Shown here: one piece after another, positions 36,347 through 45,190 of the stretch | Numbering within the stretch: the first letter of the stretch is position 1 | Layout of the letters: the number at the start of each line of letters is the position of its first letter | Translations under genes and position numbers: made by a program | The notes under the pieces: generated by a model | The model's input: only the letters and a program-made list of their open reading frames with translations | Database searches by the model: none | What the model was told of the DNA's origin: nothing | DNA from: Clostridiales bacterium VE202-21 | Lineage (GTDB): Bacteria; Bacillota; Clostridia; Lachnospirales; Lachnospiraceae | Assembly: GCA_000509105.1 (NCBI GenBank) | Contig: BAIF02000074.1 | Location: 1 to 64,000 of the forward strand | Direction: 5' to 3' | DNA: 64,000 bases

Positions 36347-37122
36347 AAGAACGGTCAGTGGTGCGTCTGGAAAATGTAAAGAAAAGTTTTGATGTAAATG
36401 ATAAATCGACAGAAGTTATCGGAGGCATCAATCTGGATATTGAAAAAAACGAGTTTGTCGTACTTTTCGGGGCAGGTCAATGTGGAAAAACCACATTGCT
36501 GAAAATGATTGCAGGGTTAGAAGATATTACTCAGGGAAATGTATACATAGATGGTAAAAAATCATCCGGTTTCCATCCTGGGATCGGAATGGTATATCAA
36601 ACAACCTCTCTGTTTCCCTGGCTGACGGTAATGGGGAATGTAGAATTTGGCCCCAGGGCAAGAGGGATGAAAAAAAAGGAGCGCAGGGAAAAGGCACAGT
36701 ATTATATCGATTTAGTAGGCCTCCATGGATTTGAGAACCATCATCCGGTCAAGCTGTCAGGCGGTATGTGTCAGCGGGTTGGGATTGCCAGGGCTTATTG
36801 TAATGACCCGGATATTATCCTGATGGATGAGCCATTCGGGCATCTGGATGCACAGACAAGATATATGATGGAGGAAGAGGTTGAGAAAATATGGGCAAAA
36901 GAGAAGCGAACAGTTATCTTTGTTACAAATAATGTGGAAGAAGCACTGTATCTTGCGGACCGCATTATTATCCTGACGGAATGTCCGGCAGTTGTAGCAA
37001 AAGAATATAAAATCAATCTTCCCAGACCAAGGAGTATGGTGAGTGACGAGTTTCTTGCATTGCGGGAAGAAATCAGCAGTATTACAGATATTCCCCGGGA
37101 AAGTGAGGAGAAAGCAGTATGA
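36319..37122 (+). CDS. ABC ATPase 2A (canonical signature, H-switch replaced by Asn)
   Basis: A 267-residue paralogue of ATPase 1A. Walker A is GAGQCGKTT, the signature LSGGMCQRVGIARAY, Walker B IILMDEPFGHLD. The switch position is again Asn204 (FVTNNVEEA). ATG 36319 gives the same 28-nt overlap with the permease as in cassette 1; ATG 36325 is the alternative. It overlaps the next ATPase by 4 nt. Confidence 0.87.
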   Translation: MLMERAGTIEERSVVRLENVKKSFDVNDKSTEVIGGINLDIEKNEFVVLFGAGQCGKTTLLKMIAGLEDITQGNVYIDGKKSSGFHPGIGMVYQTTSLFPWLTVMGNVEFGPRARGMKKKERREKAQYYIDLVGLHGFENHHPVKLSGGMCQRVGIARAYCNDPDIILMDEPFGHLDAQTRYMMEEEVEKIWAKEKRTVIFVTNNVEEALYLADRIIILTECPAVVAKEYKINLPRPRSMVSDEFLALREEISSITDIPRESEEKAV

Positions 37123-37859
37123 GTGATGTGAAGGTTAAAGTTAGCAGCCTGACAAAATCATTTGGGGATCTGCTCGTTCTGGATAAGATATCCTTTTCTG
37201 TAAACAGAGGGGAGTTTCTATGCATAGTAGGTCCTACAGGGTGCGGGAAGACAACATTTCTAAATTCTCTGACGAAAATATTGGAAACGGACAGCGGTTC
37301 CATTCTAATCGATGGGGAAGAAGTAAATCCTAAGAAACACAATCTGGCATATATTCTGCAGGAGTACTCTGCGTTGCCATGGCTGAATGTGGAAGAGAAT
37401 ATAGCATATGGACTAAAAATAAAAGGGATAGCCCCGGAGATTATAAAAGAACGTGTTGATGAAGCCGTAGAAATGGTAAATATGCAGGAGTTTAGAAAAT
37501 TTTATCCAAAGGAGCTTTCTGCCAGCATGCTGCAGCGTGTAGTAATAGCGAGGGCATTCTCTACGCAGCCGGATCTTCTCCTTATGGATGAACCATATGG
37601 GCAGCTGGATCTGAACCTGAAATATAAGCTGGAAGATGAACTCCTCAAGCTCTGGGAAAAAACAAAGACAACGGTTATTTTCATCACACACAATATTGAG
37701 GAGGCAGTTTATTTAAGTGACAGGATTCTGGTACTTACAAACAAACCAACCCATGTAAAGCAGGAATTGAACAACAACCTGCCGCGTCCAAGGAAGGTGG
37801 CGGATAAAGCGTTTGTAAAACTGCGGAATGAAGTAACTGACTTAATACGCTGGTGGTAA
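37119..37859 (+). CDS. ABC ATPase 2B (degenerate signature, H-switch present)
   Basis: A 246-residue paralogue of ATPase 1B with Walker A GPTGCGKTT, degenerate signature LSASMLQRVVIARAF, Walker B LLLMDEPYGQLD and switch His191 (FITHNIEEA). The ATGA overlap with 2A indicates coupled translation. The complementary defects seen in cassette 1 are kept. Confidence 0.87.
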   Translation: MSDVKVKVSSLTKSFGDLLVLDKISFSVNRGEFLCIVGPTGCGKTTFLNSLTKILETDSGSILIDGEEVNPKKHNLAYILQEYSALPWLNVEENIAYGLKIKGIAPEIIKERVDEAVEMVNMQEFRKFYPKELSASMLQRVVIARAFSTQPDLLLMDEPYGQLDLNLKYKLEDELLKLWEKTKTTVIFITHNIEEAVYLSDRILVLTNKPTHVKQELNNNLPRPRKVADKAFVKLRNEVTDLIRWW

Positions 37860-37873
37860 AGGAGGCAATTAGT

Positions 37874-39397
37874 ATGGACATACCCAACATTTTATATATT
37901 ATGTGTGACCAGTTCCGGTTTGACTGCATTGGTGCACTGGGCAATCGGGTGATACAGACACCCAATCTGGACAGGCTGGCAGAAAGAGGTATTGCTTATA
38001 CGAATGCATATTCCTCTTGTCCGGTCTGCGTTCCGGCAAGATATGTTGTCAGGACGGGAAGGGAACCTTACAATATAGGCTGCTACTGTAATGAAAATCC
38101 TTCCCCCATCCATAGTAACGGGCAGATGGGAGTGGAGAGCTATTGCGGTGAGTATCTTGCCAGGAGAATGGGAAAATTGGGATATCGGACTTGGGGCATT
38201 GGAAAATTCCACACAAGTCCGGATGTCTACGAAGATTTGGGCTATGAAGTGCAGATTCACACGGAAGAGATGTATGACACCCCACGGGTCAAAGAGAAGG
38301 ACGGATATGCATCTTTCATCATGAAGGAGCATCCCGGGTATGCACATCTGGAACAGCTGCACGGGGAAAGGACCAATATGTATTTTGTCCCGCAGATGAG
38401 TCCAATGCCGGCTGAGTATACTGTGGAAGGCTTTACAGCAGCTAAAGCTGTCGAACAGATAAACAGGAAGGACGGCAGGCCTTATTTCGGATTTGTTTCC
38501 TTTGTTGGCCCGCACCCGCCTTGTGCTCCTCCGATACCCTATAACAGGATGTATGACCCGGATGGGATGCAAAATCCAATACGAGGAAGCGCGTGCACGG
38601 ATCAAATGGATGAACAGATACAGTGGATGAATTATCTGATTTATGCAGATGAAATTAATGATGCATGGGCGAGGAACTTTAAAACCAGATATTACGGAGA
38701 AATCACTTATATTGACCATTGTATCGGACAGATACTAGATGCTGTGGATGCCGGTGGGGAGGCTGACAATACATTAATCTGCTTTTTCAGCGACCACGGA
38801 GAAATGGCCGGTGACCATGGGGGATGGCAGAAGGAAAGTTTTTTTGAAGAATCCGTAAAGATTCCGTTTCTGTTAAGTTATCCGGAAAAAATGGAACGCG
38901 GTGAAATCAGGGAGGATTTCGTCTCATTGGCGGATTTATATGGCATAGCAACGGCAGCCGCAGGTGAAGCAGATGCTCGTGACGGTGTTCTTCTTATGGA
39001 CGGGGAGAGAAGGGAGCATCTGTTTGCAGTTTATGGAAGACCGGATTCCGACCAGTTTAAGTTGATGGTACGTAAAGGGGCATGGAAATACATCTATATG
39101 GTGAATGGGGGGAGAGAGCAGCTGTTCCATTTAGGAAACGACCCTCACGAGCTTGTGAATCTGGTAATGTCTGAAAGTGTGATCAGAACCGAGATGTATC
39201 AGCTTCTTTTAGAGAAGTGCTGGAAAGAGCCTGGATTAAGAGATGCCATTGAAGACGGGACAATCAGGAAGATACCTTACCGGCCGCGAAAGCTTGAAAG
39301 GCTCCACCAATTTGATTTTTCAAAAAAAATAACGGATTATACGGTTCCTTCAGGGTGCGGTTTTATGAGCCAGGCACTGTTTCTGGAGGAAACCTAA
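37874..39397 (+). CDS. Type I sulfatase 2, cytoplasmic
   Basis: A 507-residue sulfatase with metal Asp12 (YIMCDQFRF), maturation motif C52-V-P-A-R56, and FSDHGEMAGDHGGW. The serine normally preceding the motif arginine is alanine here, still within CxPxR. There is no signal peptide. Start ATG 37874 (MDIPNIL) has AAGGAGG 8 nt upstream; the open frame reaches back to 37853. It is only moderately similar to sulfatase 1, so the two cassettes probably serve different sulfated substrates. The same maturation enzyme would be needed. Confidence 0.83.
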   Translation: MDIPNILYIMCDQFRFDCIGALGNRVIQTPNLDRLAERGIAYTNAYSSCPVCVPARYVVRTGREPYNIGCYCNENPSPIHSNGQMGVESYCGEYLARRMGKLGYRTWGIGKFHTSPDVYEDLGYEVQIHTEEMYDTPRVKEKDGYASFIMKEHPGYAHLEQLHGERTNMYFVPQMSPMPAEYTVEGFTAAKAVEQINRKDGRPYFGFVSFVGPHPPCAPPIPYNRMYDPDGMQNPIRGSACTDQMDEQIQWMNYLIYADEINDAWARNFKTRYYGEITYIDHCIGQILDAVDAGGEADNTLICFFSDHGEMAGDHGGWQKESFFEESVKIPFLLSYPEKMERGEIREDFVSLADLYGIATAAAGEADARDGVLLMDGERREHLFAVYGRPDSDQFKLMVRKGAWKYIYMVNGGREQLFHLGNDPHELVNLVMSESVIRTEMYQLLLEKCWKEPGLRDAIEDGTIRKIPYRPRKLERLHQFDFSKKITDYTVPSGCGFMSQALFLEET

Positions 39398-39709
39398 TAT
39401 GATCCACAATAAGGGGCTGTCCTGAATACGATGAAACAAGATGCCATTAAAAGAACATAGCTGTGGTCCTGTCAATAGAATACATGTTTCTACAGGTAGG
39501 GCAGATAATTAGCACTTCGTCCTTATAACTATTTAATGTAAAATTTTTTAAACGAACGTCCATGCTTCTTTCGATTAGTGCACCTCATATGTTGATATCT
39601 GTCTGATACATTAAATTGTTCACATATTCACTGAATATAATCTATATTTTATATAATAATCAAAGGTTATAATGATCTTAACAAAAGAATATATAAGGAG
39701 GTCATTAAA
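39398..39709. other. Intergenic region, nothing identified
   Basis: A 312-bp AT-rich gap. The first bases share AAGGGGCTGT with the decayed IS region near 16910, a hint of IS debris. I see no gene, clear terminator or operator. A promoter for the GH43-like gene must lie near its end. Confidence 0.3.
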
Positions 39710-40951
39710 GTGAAGGAAGGAACTGTTATCAAAAGTGAAAAGAATCCTGTAATACCAGGAAAAGGAGTGTGTGATCCACATCTGCAGGTTTTTAAGGACA
39801 AGATATACATGTTTTGCAGCCATGACACTTCTGTGGAAAATACGACGTATCACATGCAAGACTGGCATATTTGGTCTACTGTCGATTTTAGAGAGTGGAC
39901 TTTAGAGTGTGTAGTTAAGCCAGAATCATTTTTTATGGGAAAATGCAGTGATTGCTGGGCAATCGATGCATTAGAAAAAGATGGAAAATACTATTTGTAT
40001 TACTCTAATAAAAATATTCAGACAGGAGTCGCAGTGGCAAATCATCCAGAGGGTCCCTACATAGATGCTAAGGGAAGCCCAATTTTAGATGGGAATTTAA
40101 CAAATACACCGGAGTATGATCCTGCGGTGTTTACGGATGAGGACGGCAGTAGTTATATTGTTTTTGGCGGACCAAAGTGGGCGTATGGAAAGGGTGCAGG
40201 TTATTATATAGCTAAATTAGCAGAAAGTAGGATAGAATTAGCTGAAAAACCGAGAAGACTACAAGTGGATCATGAGGCGGATGATAAGGCATCTCTAAAT
40301 AAAATTGGAGGAACTTATTATTTAAGCTGGGGCTCCTTTTATGCGATTTCTGACTCAATATATGGACCTTATAAGTTTATTGGAAATACAGGGGCAAGTG
40401 AGGACCATGGTTCTTATGTAGAATATAATGGACAGCTTTTTAATTCGTTTACAGTTTTTGACCCAACAATGGTGCATCGCGCATCTGGAGTTTGTTATGT
40501 GCATCAAAGGGCGAATAAAGAACTTGTTGTAGATGAGTTAATTGTGGAGTATGGAGTAGGCCATTACGATACAAACTGGAATAAAATTCAGAGCCAGTGG
40601 TGTATGTGTCAGGAGCAGATGAAGAAGGTGGAAAATCCCAGATATGGTTTCGATATGCTCACATCAGAAAAGGGGACTCTTTGGTACCCCAACCTAGAAA
40701 ATACAAAAGGAAAGAAAGGGATCAGTTTCTTTGCAAGCAGTAGCAGTGAACAAGGAGCAAGAATTGAAGTCAGAGAACAAAAAGACGGAACAATCATTGG
40801 AAGTTGTGAAGTAAAAGGTACAGGAAGTTCTTGGCGGTCTTATTGTATGTTCCCATGCATACTTGATAAGGAGATAGGAAATAATTTACATTTGACAATA
40901 GAGGTTATTGGATCAGGGGAAGCTCGATTAGATTATTTTAAATTCTTTTAA
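39710..40951 (+). CDS. GH43-like five-bladed beta-propeller glycosidase
   Basis: A 413-residue protein. The N-terminal ~290 residues form a GH43-clan propeller: general-base Asp in CDPHLQVFKDKIYMF, modulating Asp in EYDPAVFTDEDGSSY, likely acid Glu in ASEDHGSYVEYNG. The C-terminal ~120 residues look like a carbohydrate-binding beta-sandwich. The start is GTG 39710, with AAGGAGG 9 nt upstream. There is no signal peptide. Such enzymes act on alpha-arabinosides, xylosides or galactosides; which one is unclear. Together with GH29 it points to processing of imported glycan fragments. Confidence 0.65.
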   Translation: MKEGTVIKSEKNPVIPGKGVCDPHLQVFKDKIYMFCSHDTSVENTTYHMQDWHIWSTVDFREWTLECVVKPESFFMGKCSDCWAIDALEKDGKYYLYYSNKNIQTGVAVANHPEGPYIDAKGSPILDGNLTNTPEYDPAVFTDEDGSSYIVFGGPKWAYGKGAGYYIAKLAESRIELAEKPRRLQVDHEADDKASLNKIGGTYYLSWGSFYAISDSIYGPYKFIGNTGASEDHGSYVEYNGQLFNSFTVFDPTMVHRASGVCYVHQRANKELVVDELIVEYGVGHYDTNWNKIQSQWCMCQEQMKKVENPRYGFDMLTSEKGTLWYPNLENTKGKKGISFFASSSSEQGARIEVREQKDGTIIGSCEVKGTGSSWRSYCMFPCILDKEIGNNLHLTIEVIGSGEARLDYFKFF

Positions 40952-41132
40952 AAAAATAACTAAGAAATATAAAAGGAAGAGATTCTTTAACAGTTAGATG
41001 AAATGCAAAGATATAACAGTGAGTGTTTTTCGCCTGATGAACTCTTCGAACCTGAGAAAATAAAGACAACGGTTGTTTTAGTCGGGAAACACATTTCTGG
41101 CATGGGTGATGTCCGTTGCGTATTATCTTATT

Positions 41133-41246
41133 TTACGCTATGCAGACCAGTTGTCAGAAGAGCAGCTTAATGAAATTATGTTGGGGATGGAGAATGGACT
41201 CAGTGAAGAGCAGGTGAAGACTTATTTTACACTTCCGTCAAATTAG
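41133..41246 (+). pseudogene. Unidentified coding remnant in decayed region
   Basis: A short frame reads LRYADQLSEEQLNEIMLGMENGLSEE... to YFTLPSN and stop, with clearly protein-like composition but no start. It lies in the gene-less stretch 40952-41983, which also holds the terminator and IS200 stub below. I do not recognise the parent protein. Confidence 0.35.
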
Positions 41247-41426
41247 ATGAGAAAATATTACAAGTCATATCTGTTTTCAGGAAGCGGGCATTGAGGGATT
41301 ACGAATTTTTGACCTACAGGTTAGTCATCAAAGGCGCTAAGAGTGCAGTGATTACAACCGCGTCTCCGATTTGTGAAGTTGCTGCTACTTGAAATGGAGT
41401 CCATTCAATAACAATAAAATAACAAA

Positions 41427-41463
41427 GAAAAATCGTCACTTATGAAGGGTGGCGATTTTTTTT
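41427..41463 (+). terminator. Rho-independent terminator
   Basis: GAAAAATCGTCAC (41427-41439) pairs, allowing one G-U, with the stretch ending GTGGCGATTTTT (41449-41460), followed by an eight-T run. It is the clearest terminator of the region and probably the relic of a lost gene's 3' end. Confidence 0.65.
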
Positions 41464-41703
41464 GCCAAAAGAATTTATTGTTGTGGGTATATGGAACCGT
41501 TATAATATCTTAGATAATTATAGAAAAAATAATGGATTGAGGTGACAAAGGTGATTAAGAAAAATATAAATGAAAATCCTAATCCCCCAGCTATTCTAGG
41601 ACGAATCGTGTAAGTAGAAACGATAATGATGTCAATAAAAAACATCCTATGATACAATGAGAGTAGTATCGCAAGCCAAACTCAAACATAGGAGGTGGTC
41701 CAA

Positions 41704-41844
41704 ATGGACAATAAAAGCATATCACACACTAAGTGGAAATGCCAGTATCATATCGCATTCATTCTGAAATATAGGAAATGCCAATATCACATTGATATTT
41801 CCAATGATAGTATTCAAAGAGAAATTGCCAGTCTTGTTTTATAA
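41704..41844 (+). pseudogene. IS200/IS605 TnpA N-terminal stub
   Basis: A 46-codon frame opens MDNKSISHTKWKCQYHIAF, the conserved start of IS200-type Y1 transposases, after an AGGAGG site and a hairpin-prone left end. It then degenerates and lacks the catalytic HuH and tyrosine. Confidence 0.7.
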
Positions 41845-41983
41845 AAGTTTTGATGACAGGAAATTTATCGCTCTTGGCTTATTGGTTTGCGAAAACTACT
41901 TGTAGAAATAATGTGAAAATGATATTTTTAGTCAAGAAATAGACTGATATAAAGTACGAAAAAGAGTCAGGAGGCATCATGGA

Positions 41984-42961
41984 ATGATTGAATTAAAAAC
42001 AATACAAATGATTAAGGCGATTGAAGAAGAAGGGAGCTTTCAGAAAGCAGCCGATGTATTGTATCTTAGCCAACCGGCACTGAGCCAGTATATTAAAAGA
42101 GTGGAAAAAGAATTATCTTTTAATTTATATGAGCGTTCAGGCGGCAAATGTACTTTGACAGAAGCGGGGGAGGTGCTGTTGGAAGAAGGGACAGCATTAC
42201 TTGAACAGTATGAAAAAATGCTGCAAAAAATGAAGGATGCAGCAAGTGTAAACAAAAAAAGAGTTTTCTTTGGATGCCCTACAGGATATTCAGTACCGTG
42301 GTTTAGTGATTTCCTTTATGGTATGGAGTCTAATGTGAAGCAAGTACGCATGATGGAGGATTCGGTTGAACATTTGATAAGTAAGTTGCTGAGAAAAGAA
42401 TTAGATATGTTGTTCATACCGGCAGTTTATTACCACCCCAATATTGTACATTATACAATTTGTCATGAAGAGTTCTATTTGGCTATTCCTAAAAATAATG
42501 AATATGATTTGATTGCCAGGTCAAAGAAGTGCGATGGATATGTGGATATGTCAGATTTGGGCGGTTTGCCGTTTATTTCAGGTCCGGCGAAAGCATATAC
42601 AGAATTCTTACGTCCGATTTTTGAGGAGACTGGCATGGCTGCAAATGTGATATTTGTCGCAAAAAACTGGGACATTGCACATGCTTTTGTGGAAAAAGGC
42701 GCTGGTTCAACAATTGTACCGTATTGGTTAGTTAATGATGAAAGTAAATACGTTAATTATTATAAAATAAAAAGTAAATGTAATACTTATAGGATATTCT
42801 CATATGCATTGCATCGGCAAAGTACGATTACAGATGAAATGCAGTCTATAATCGATAATGTGATTGATAAATGTGGAGATGAATTTGCGGAACAAGAAGT
42901 AGAGCAGTCTCAACTTATAATGAATTTTAATGCAAAAACGGCTAAAATTTATTCTGAATAA
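41984..42961 (+). CDS. LysR-family transcriptional regulator 2
   Basis: A 325-residue LysR protein. The HTH is in residues 1-60 (EEGSFQKAADVLYLSQPALSQYI), followed by the effector domain and an unusual ~30-residue C-terminal tail. It converges on the minus-strand SucD-like gene of GRE locus 2 and is the only regulator beside that locus, so it is the candidate activator of the divergent operons at 46.6-47 kb. Confidence 0.85.
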   Translation: MIELKTIQMIKAIEEEGSFQKAADVLYLSQPALSQYIKRVEKELSFNLYERSGGKCTLTEAGEVLLEEGTALLEQYEKMLQKMKDAASVNKKRVFFGCPTGYSVPWFSDFLYGMESNVKQVRMMEDSVEHLISKLLRKELDMLFIPAVYYHPNIVHYTICHEEFYLAIPKNNEYDLIARSKKCDGYVDMSDLGGLPFISGPAKAYTEFLRPIFEETGMAANVIFVAKNWDIAHAFVEKGAGSTIVPYWLVNDESKYVNYYKIKSKCNTYRIFSYALHRQSTITDEMQSIIDNVIDKCGDEFAEQEVEQSQLIMNFNAKTAKIYSE

Positions 42962-43009
42962 TAGCTTTTATATTGGCGATGTTGTTGAGGTGAACGGCAG
43001 AAGATAAAG

Positions 43010-43056
43010 AAAACAAGGGAAACTATCAAATTTACTTGATTAGTGCCCCTTGTTTT
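43010..43056. terminator. Bidirectional terminator
   Basis: AAAACAAGGG (43010-43019) pairs with CCCTTGTTTT (43047-43056), with an inner ATCAA/TTGAT stem. It is T-rich on the exit side of both strands, between the convergent LysR and SucD-like genes. Confidence 0.7.
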
Positions 43057-43092
43057 ACTTTATTGAAAGCCTTTTATTTGTGAGTGGAGAAA

Positions 43093-44010
43093 TTAATCAA
43101 TTTTTGGTACGAGGCTTTGCAATCTTCCATTTGTATGAATATTTTGCTCTTCGATGAATTCAACGATTTTTCCGAGTGTTGGGCAAACAGTAACACCTGC
43201 ATCTTCTAGCGCGGCAACTTTAGATTTTACAGTTCCCATTCCGCCGCTTACAATCGCACCGGCATGTCCCATTTTTTTGTTTTCAGGAGCGTACATTCCG
43301 GCGATATAAGCGTAAACAGGTTTCTTTAATCCAAGTTCTTTGATTTTTGCGGCTGCCATTTCTTCGCTTGTTCCGCCGATTTCTCCGATGATAACAATTG
43401 CATCTGTATCCTCATCTTCAGCGAAAAGTTCAATAACATCGGCATGGTTCATACCAATAATCGGGTCACCGCCGATTCCGATACAAGTAGAAAGCCCATA
43501 GCCTTTAAAAGTTAAGTTGGAGGCCGTTTCGTGAGTAAGGGTTCCGCTTCTTGAAATAATGCCGATATGGCCTTTTCCGTAAATATAATCCGGCATAATA
43601 CCTATTTTAGATTGACCGGGAGAAATCACACCTATTGTATTTGGTCCCACGATTCTTGCACCTAGTTTTTTCGCTTCGCTGACAATATGTAATGTATCCA
43701 TAACAGGAACAAATTCAGTTACAATTACTAATAATTTGATGCCACTGTGAAGGGCGTCAATTGCAGCATCATGCACAAACTGTCTCGGAACAATCAGGAG
43801 AGCGGATTCGATTCCCGGAAACTGTGCTCGTGCATCTGCAACTGTATTAAATACAGGAACGCCGTTTACTTCCTCGCCAGCTTTTCCAGGTGCAACACCT
43901 GCTAACAATTTTGTTCCACTTTCAAGTGTACGCTGACAATGGATACGACCTTGTTTTCCTGTGATTCCAATCATCAACATTTCAGTATCTTTATGAATCA
44001 GAATGCTCAT
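43093..44010 (-). CDS. SucD-like acid-CoA ligase alpha subunit 2
   Basis: A 305-residue near-copy of the locus-1 protein, with CoA-binding IGITGKQGRIH and phospho-His249 in GHAGAIVSGGMGTV. It follows the SucC-like gene by 4 nt, last of a three-gene minus-strand operon (dehydrogenase, beta, alpha). It completes the ATP-forming branch of GRE locus 2 if its beta partner is functional. Confidence 0.88.
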   Translation of the reverse strand: MSILIHKDTEMLMIGITGKQGRIHCQRTLESGTKLLAGVAPGKAGEEVNGVPVFNTVADARAQFPGIESALLIVPRQFVHDAAIDALHSGIKLLVIVTEFVPVMDTLHIVSEAKKLGARIVGPNTIGVISPGQSKIGIMPDYIYGKGHIGIISRSGTLTHETASNLTFKGYGLSTCIGIGGDPIIGMNHADVIELFAEDEDTDAIVIIGEIGGTSEEMAAAKIKELGLKKPVYAYIAGMYAPENKKMGHAGAIVSGGMGTVKSKVAALEDAGVTVCPTLGKIVEFIEEQNIHTNGRLQSLVPKID

Positions 44011-44014
44011 TTCA

Positions 44015-45144
44015 TTATGCCTCCTTCATGTTTAATAAGAGCTGTACTGCCTCGTCTGTAGTACCATATTTTGTTTGAGAAAACCCTAATTTTTCATAAA
44101 TTTCCCATCCCTGCTCCTGATTGAAGCCTCGGCTTTTAACTACTACTTTTTTGTTGTTTCCAAACTCTTTGTAGCACGGGCGATTCCGTCAGCCATATCA
44201 GCGCAATTATTAATTCCGCCAAATACATTTACAAGAATCATATCAGTATTTTCGTTTTGAAGAAGAATACGCATTGCCTGATAAGTTTTTTCGGATGTTA
44301 CGCCACCGCCCAAATCAAGGAAGTTGTTTACTTTACCGCCATAATGACGGATAGTATCCATTGTTGCCATACCGATTCCGGCACCACCGGCCATTGTACC
44401 AATATTTCCATTAGGATCTAATTCAACATATGTAAGATCATGTTCAGCAGCATCTAGTTCCTGGAGTGATTTCTGCTGGGATGTACGAGGGAGAATTGTG
44501 TAGTCTTCCTGACGGTACAGGCTGTTGTCATCAATTACCAGTTTGGCATCGATTGCAACAACACTTCCATCTTCTAATACTGCTAAAGGATTGACTTCAA
44601 TTGTTGTACTATCTAATGCAAAGCAAGCAGTAGACAGTTTTTTTGCAATATCTACAATTTTATTCAAACGCTCATCCGGCAATTCAAAAATCTTTGCTGA
44701 TTCACGGAAAGCGGCTTCGTCAAATCCTTCTGTACAATCTAAACGCATTAATTTCTCCGGTGAAGTCGTAGCTAACTCCTCAATATCCATTCCACCAAAA
44801 GGAGTAAAGAGCATAATCACTGCACGGTTTTTAACATCTAAAGTCATACCCATATAGTATTCTTCAACAATAGGAAGAAATCCACATGCAATAATACCTT
44901 CCATAGATTTTCCATTGATAGTAATCTTTTCGATGATTTCTTTTACTTCTTTTAATTCTTCTTCGGATTTGACAACCCGTACAGCACCTGCTTTTCCACG
45001 TTTTCCTGAAAGAATCTGACCTTTAAGTACACAAGGGTATGGAACTTTTGTTAAATCAACATTTTCAGTTAAAAGTATACTGTCGTTAATCGGAATGCCA
45101 AATCTGTTAAGCTGTTTTTTTCCTTCTATTTCTAAATAATCCAT
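44015..45144 (-). pseudogene. SucC-like acid-CoA ligase beta subunit 2, frameshifted near its 3' end
   Basis: The start MDYLEIEGKKQLNRFGIP and the first ~325 residues match the locus-1 protein. The frame then ends at 44143 (ETTKK stop). Adding one base near 44171-44175 (GTAGC for GTAAGC) restores KEFGNNKKVVVKSRGF... to GTTDEAVQLLLNMKEA, stopping at 44015. The repaired length is 376 residues against 377 in locus 1. The lost tail includes part of the ligase domain, so the encoded 333-residue product may be inactive. A one-base consensus error is an equal possibility. Confidence 0.83.
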
Positions 45145-45190
45145 AACAAGACTTCCTTTCTACTTTTAAAAAATTAATAGTTTATTCAAA

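Noticed and set aside
37892-38719. A 275-codon minus-strand frame inside sulfatase 2
   Set aside because: Antisense shadow of a well-supported sulfatase; no start signals and His/Arg/Ile-rich nonsense-like composition.
16905-39417. AAGGGGCTGT at ~16910 and ~39408 as ends of one large composite element
   Set aside because: Only ten bases match, in direct orientation, without flanking duplications; too weak to claim a transposon.
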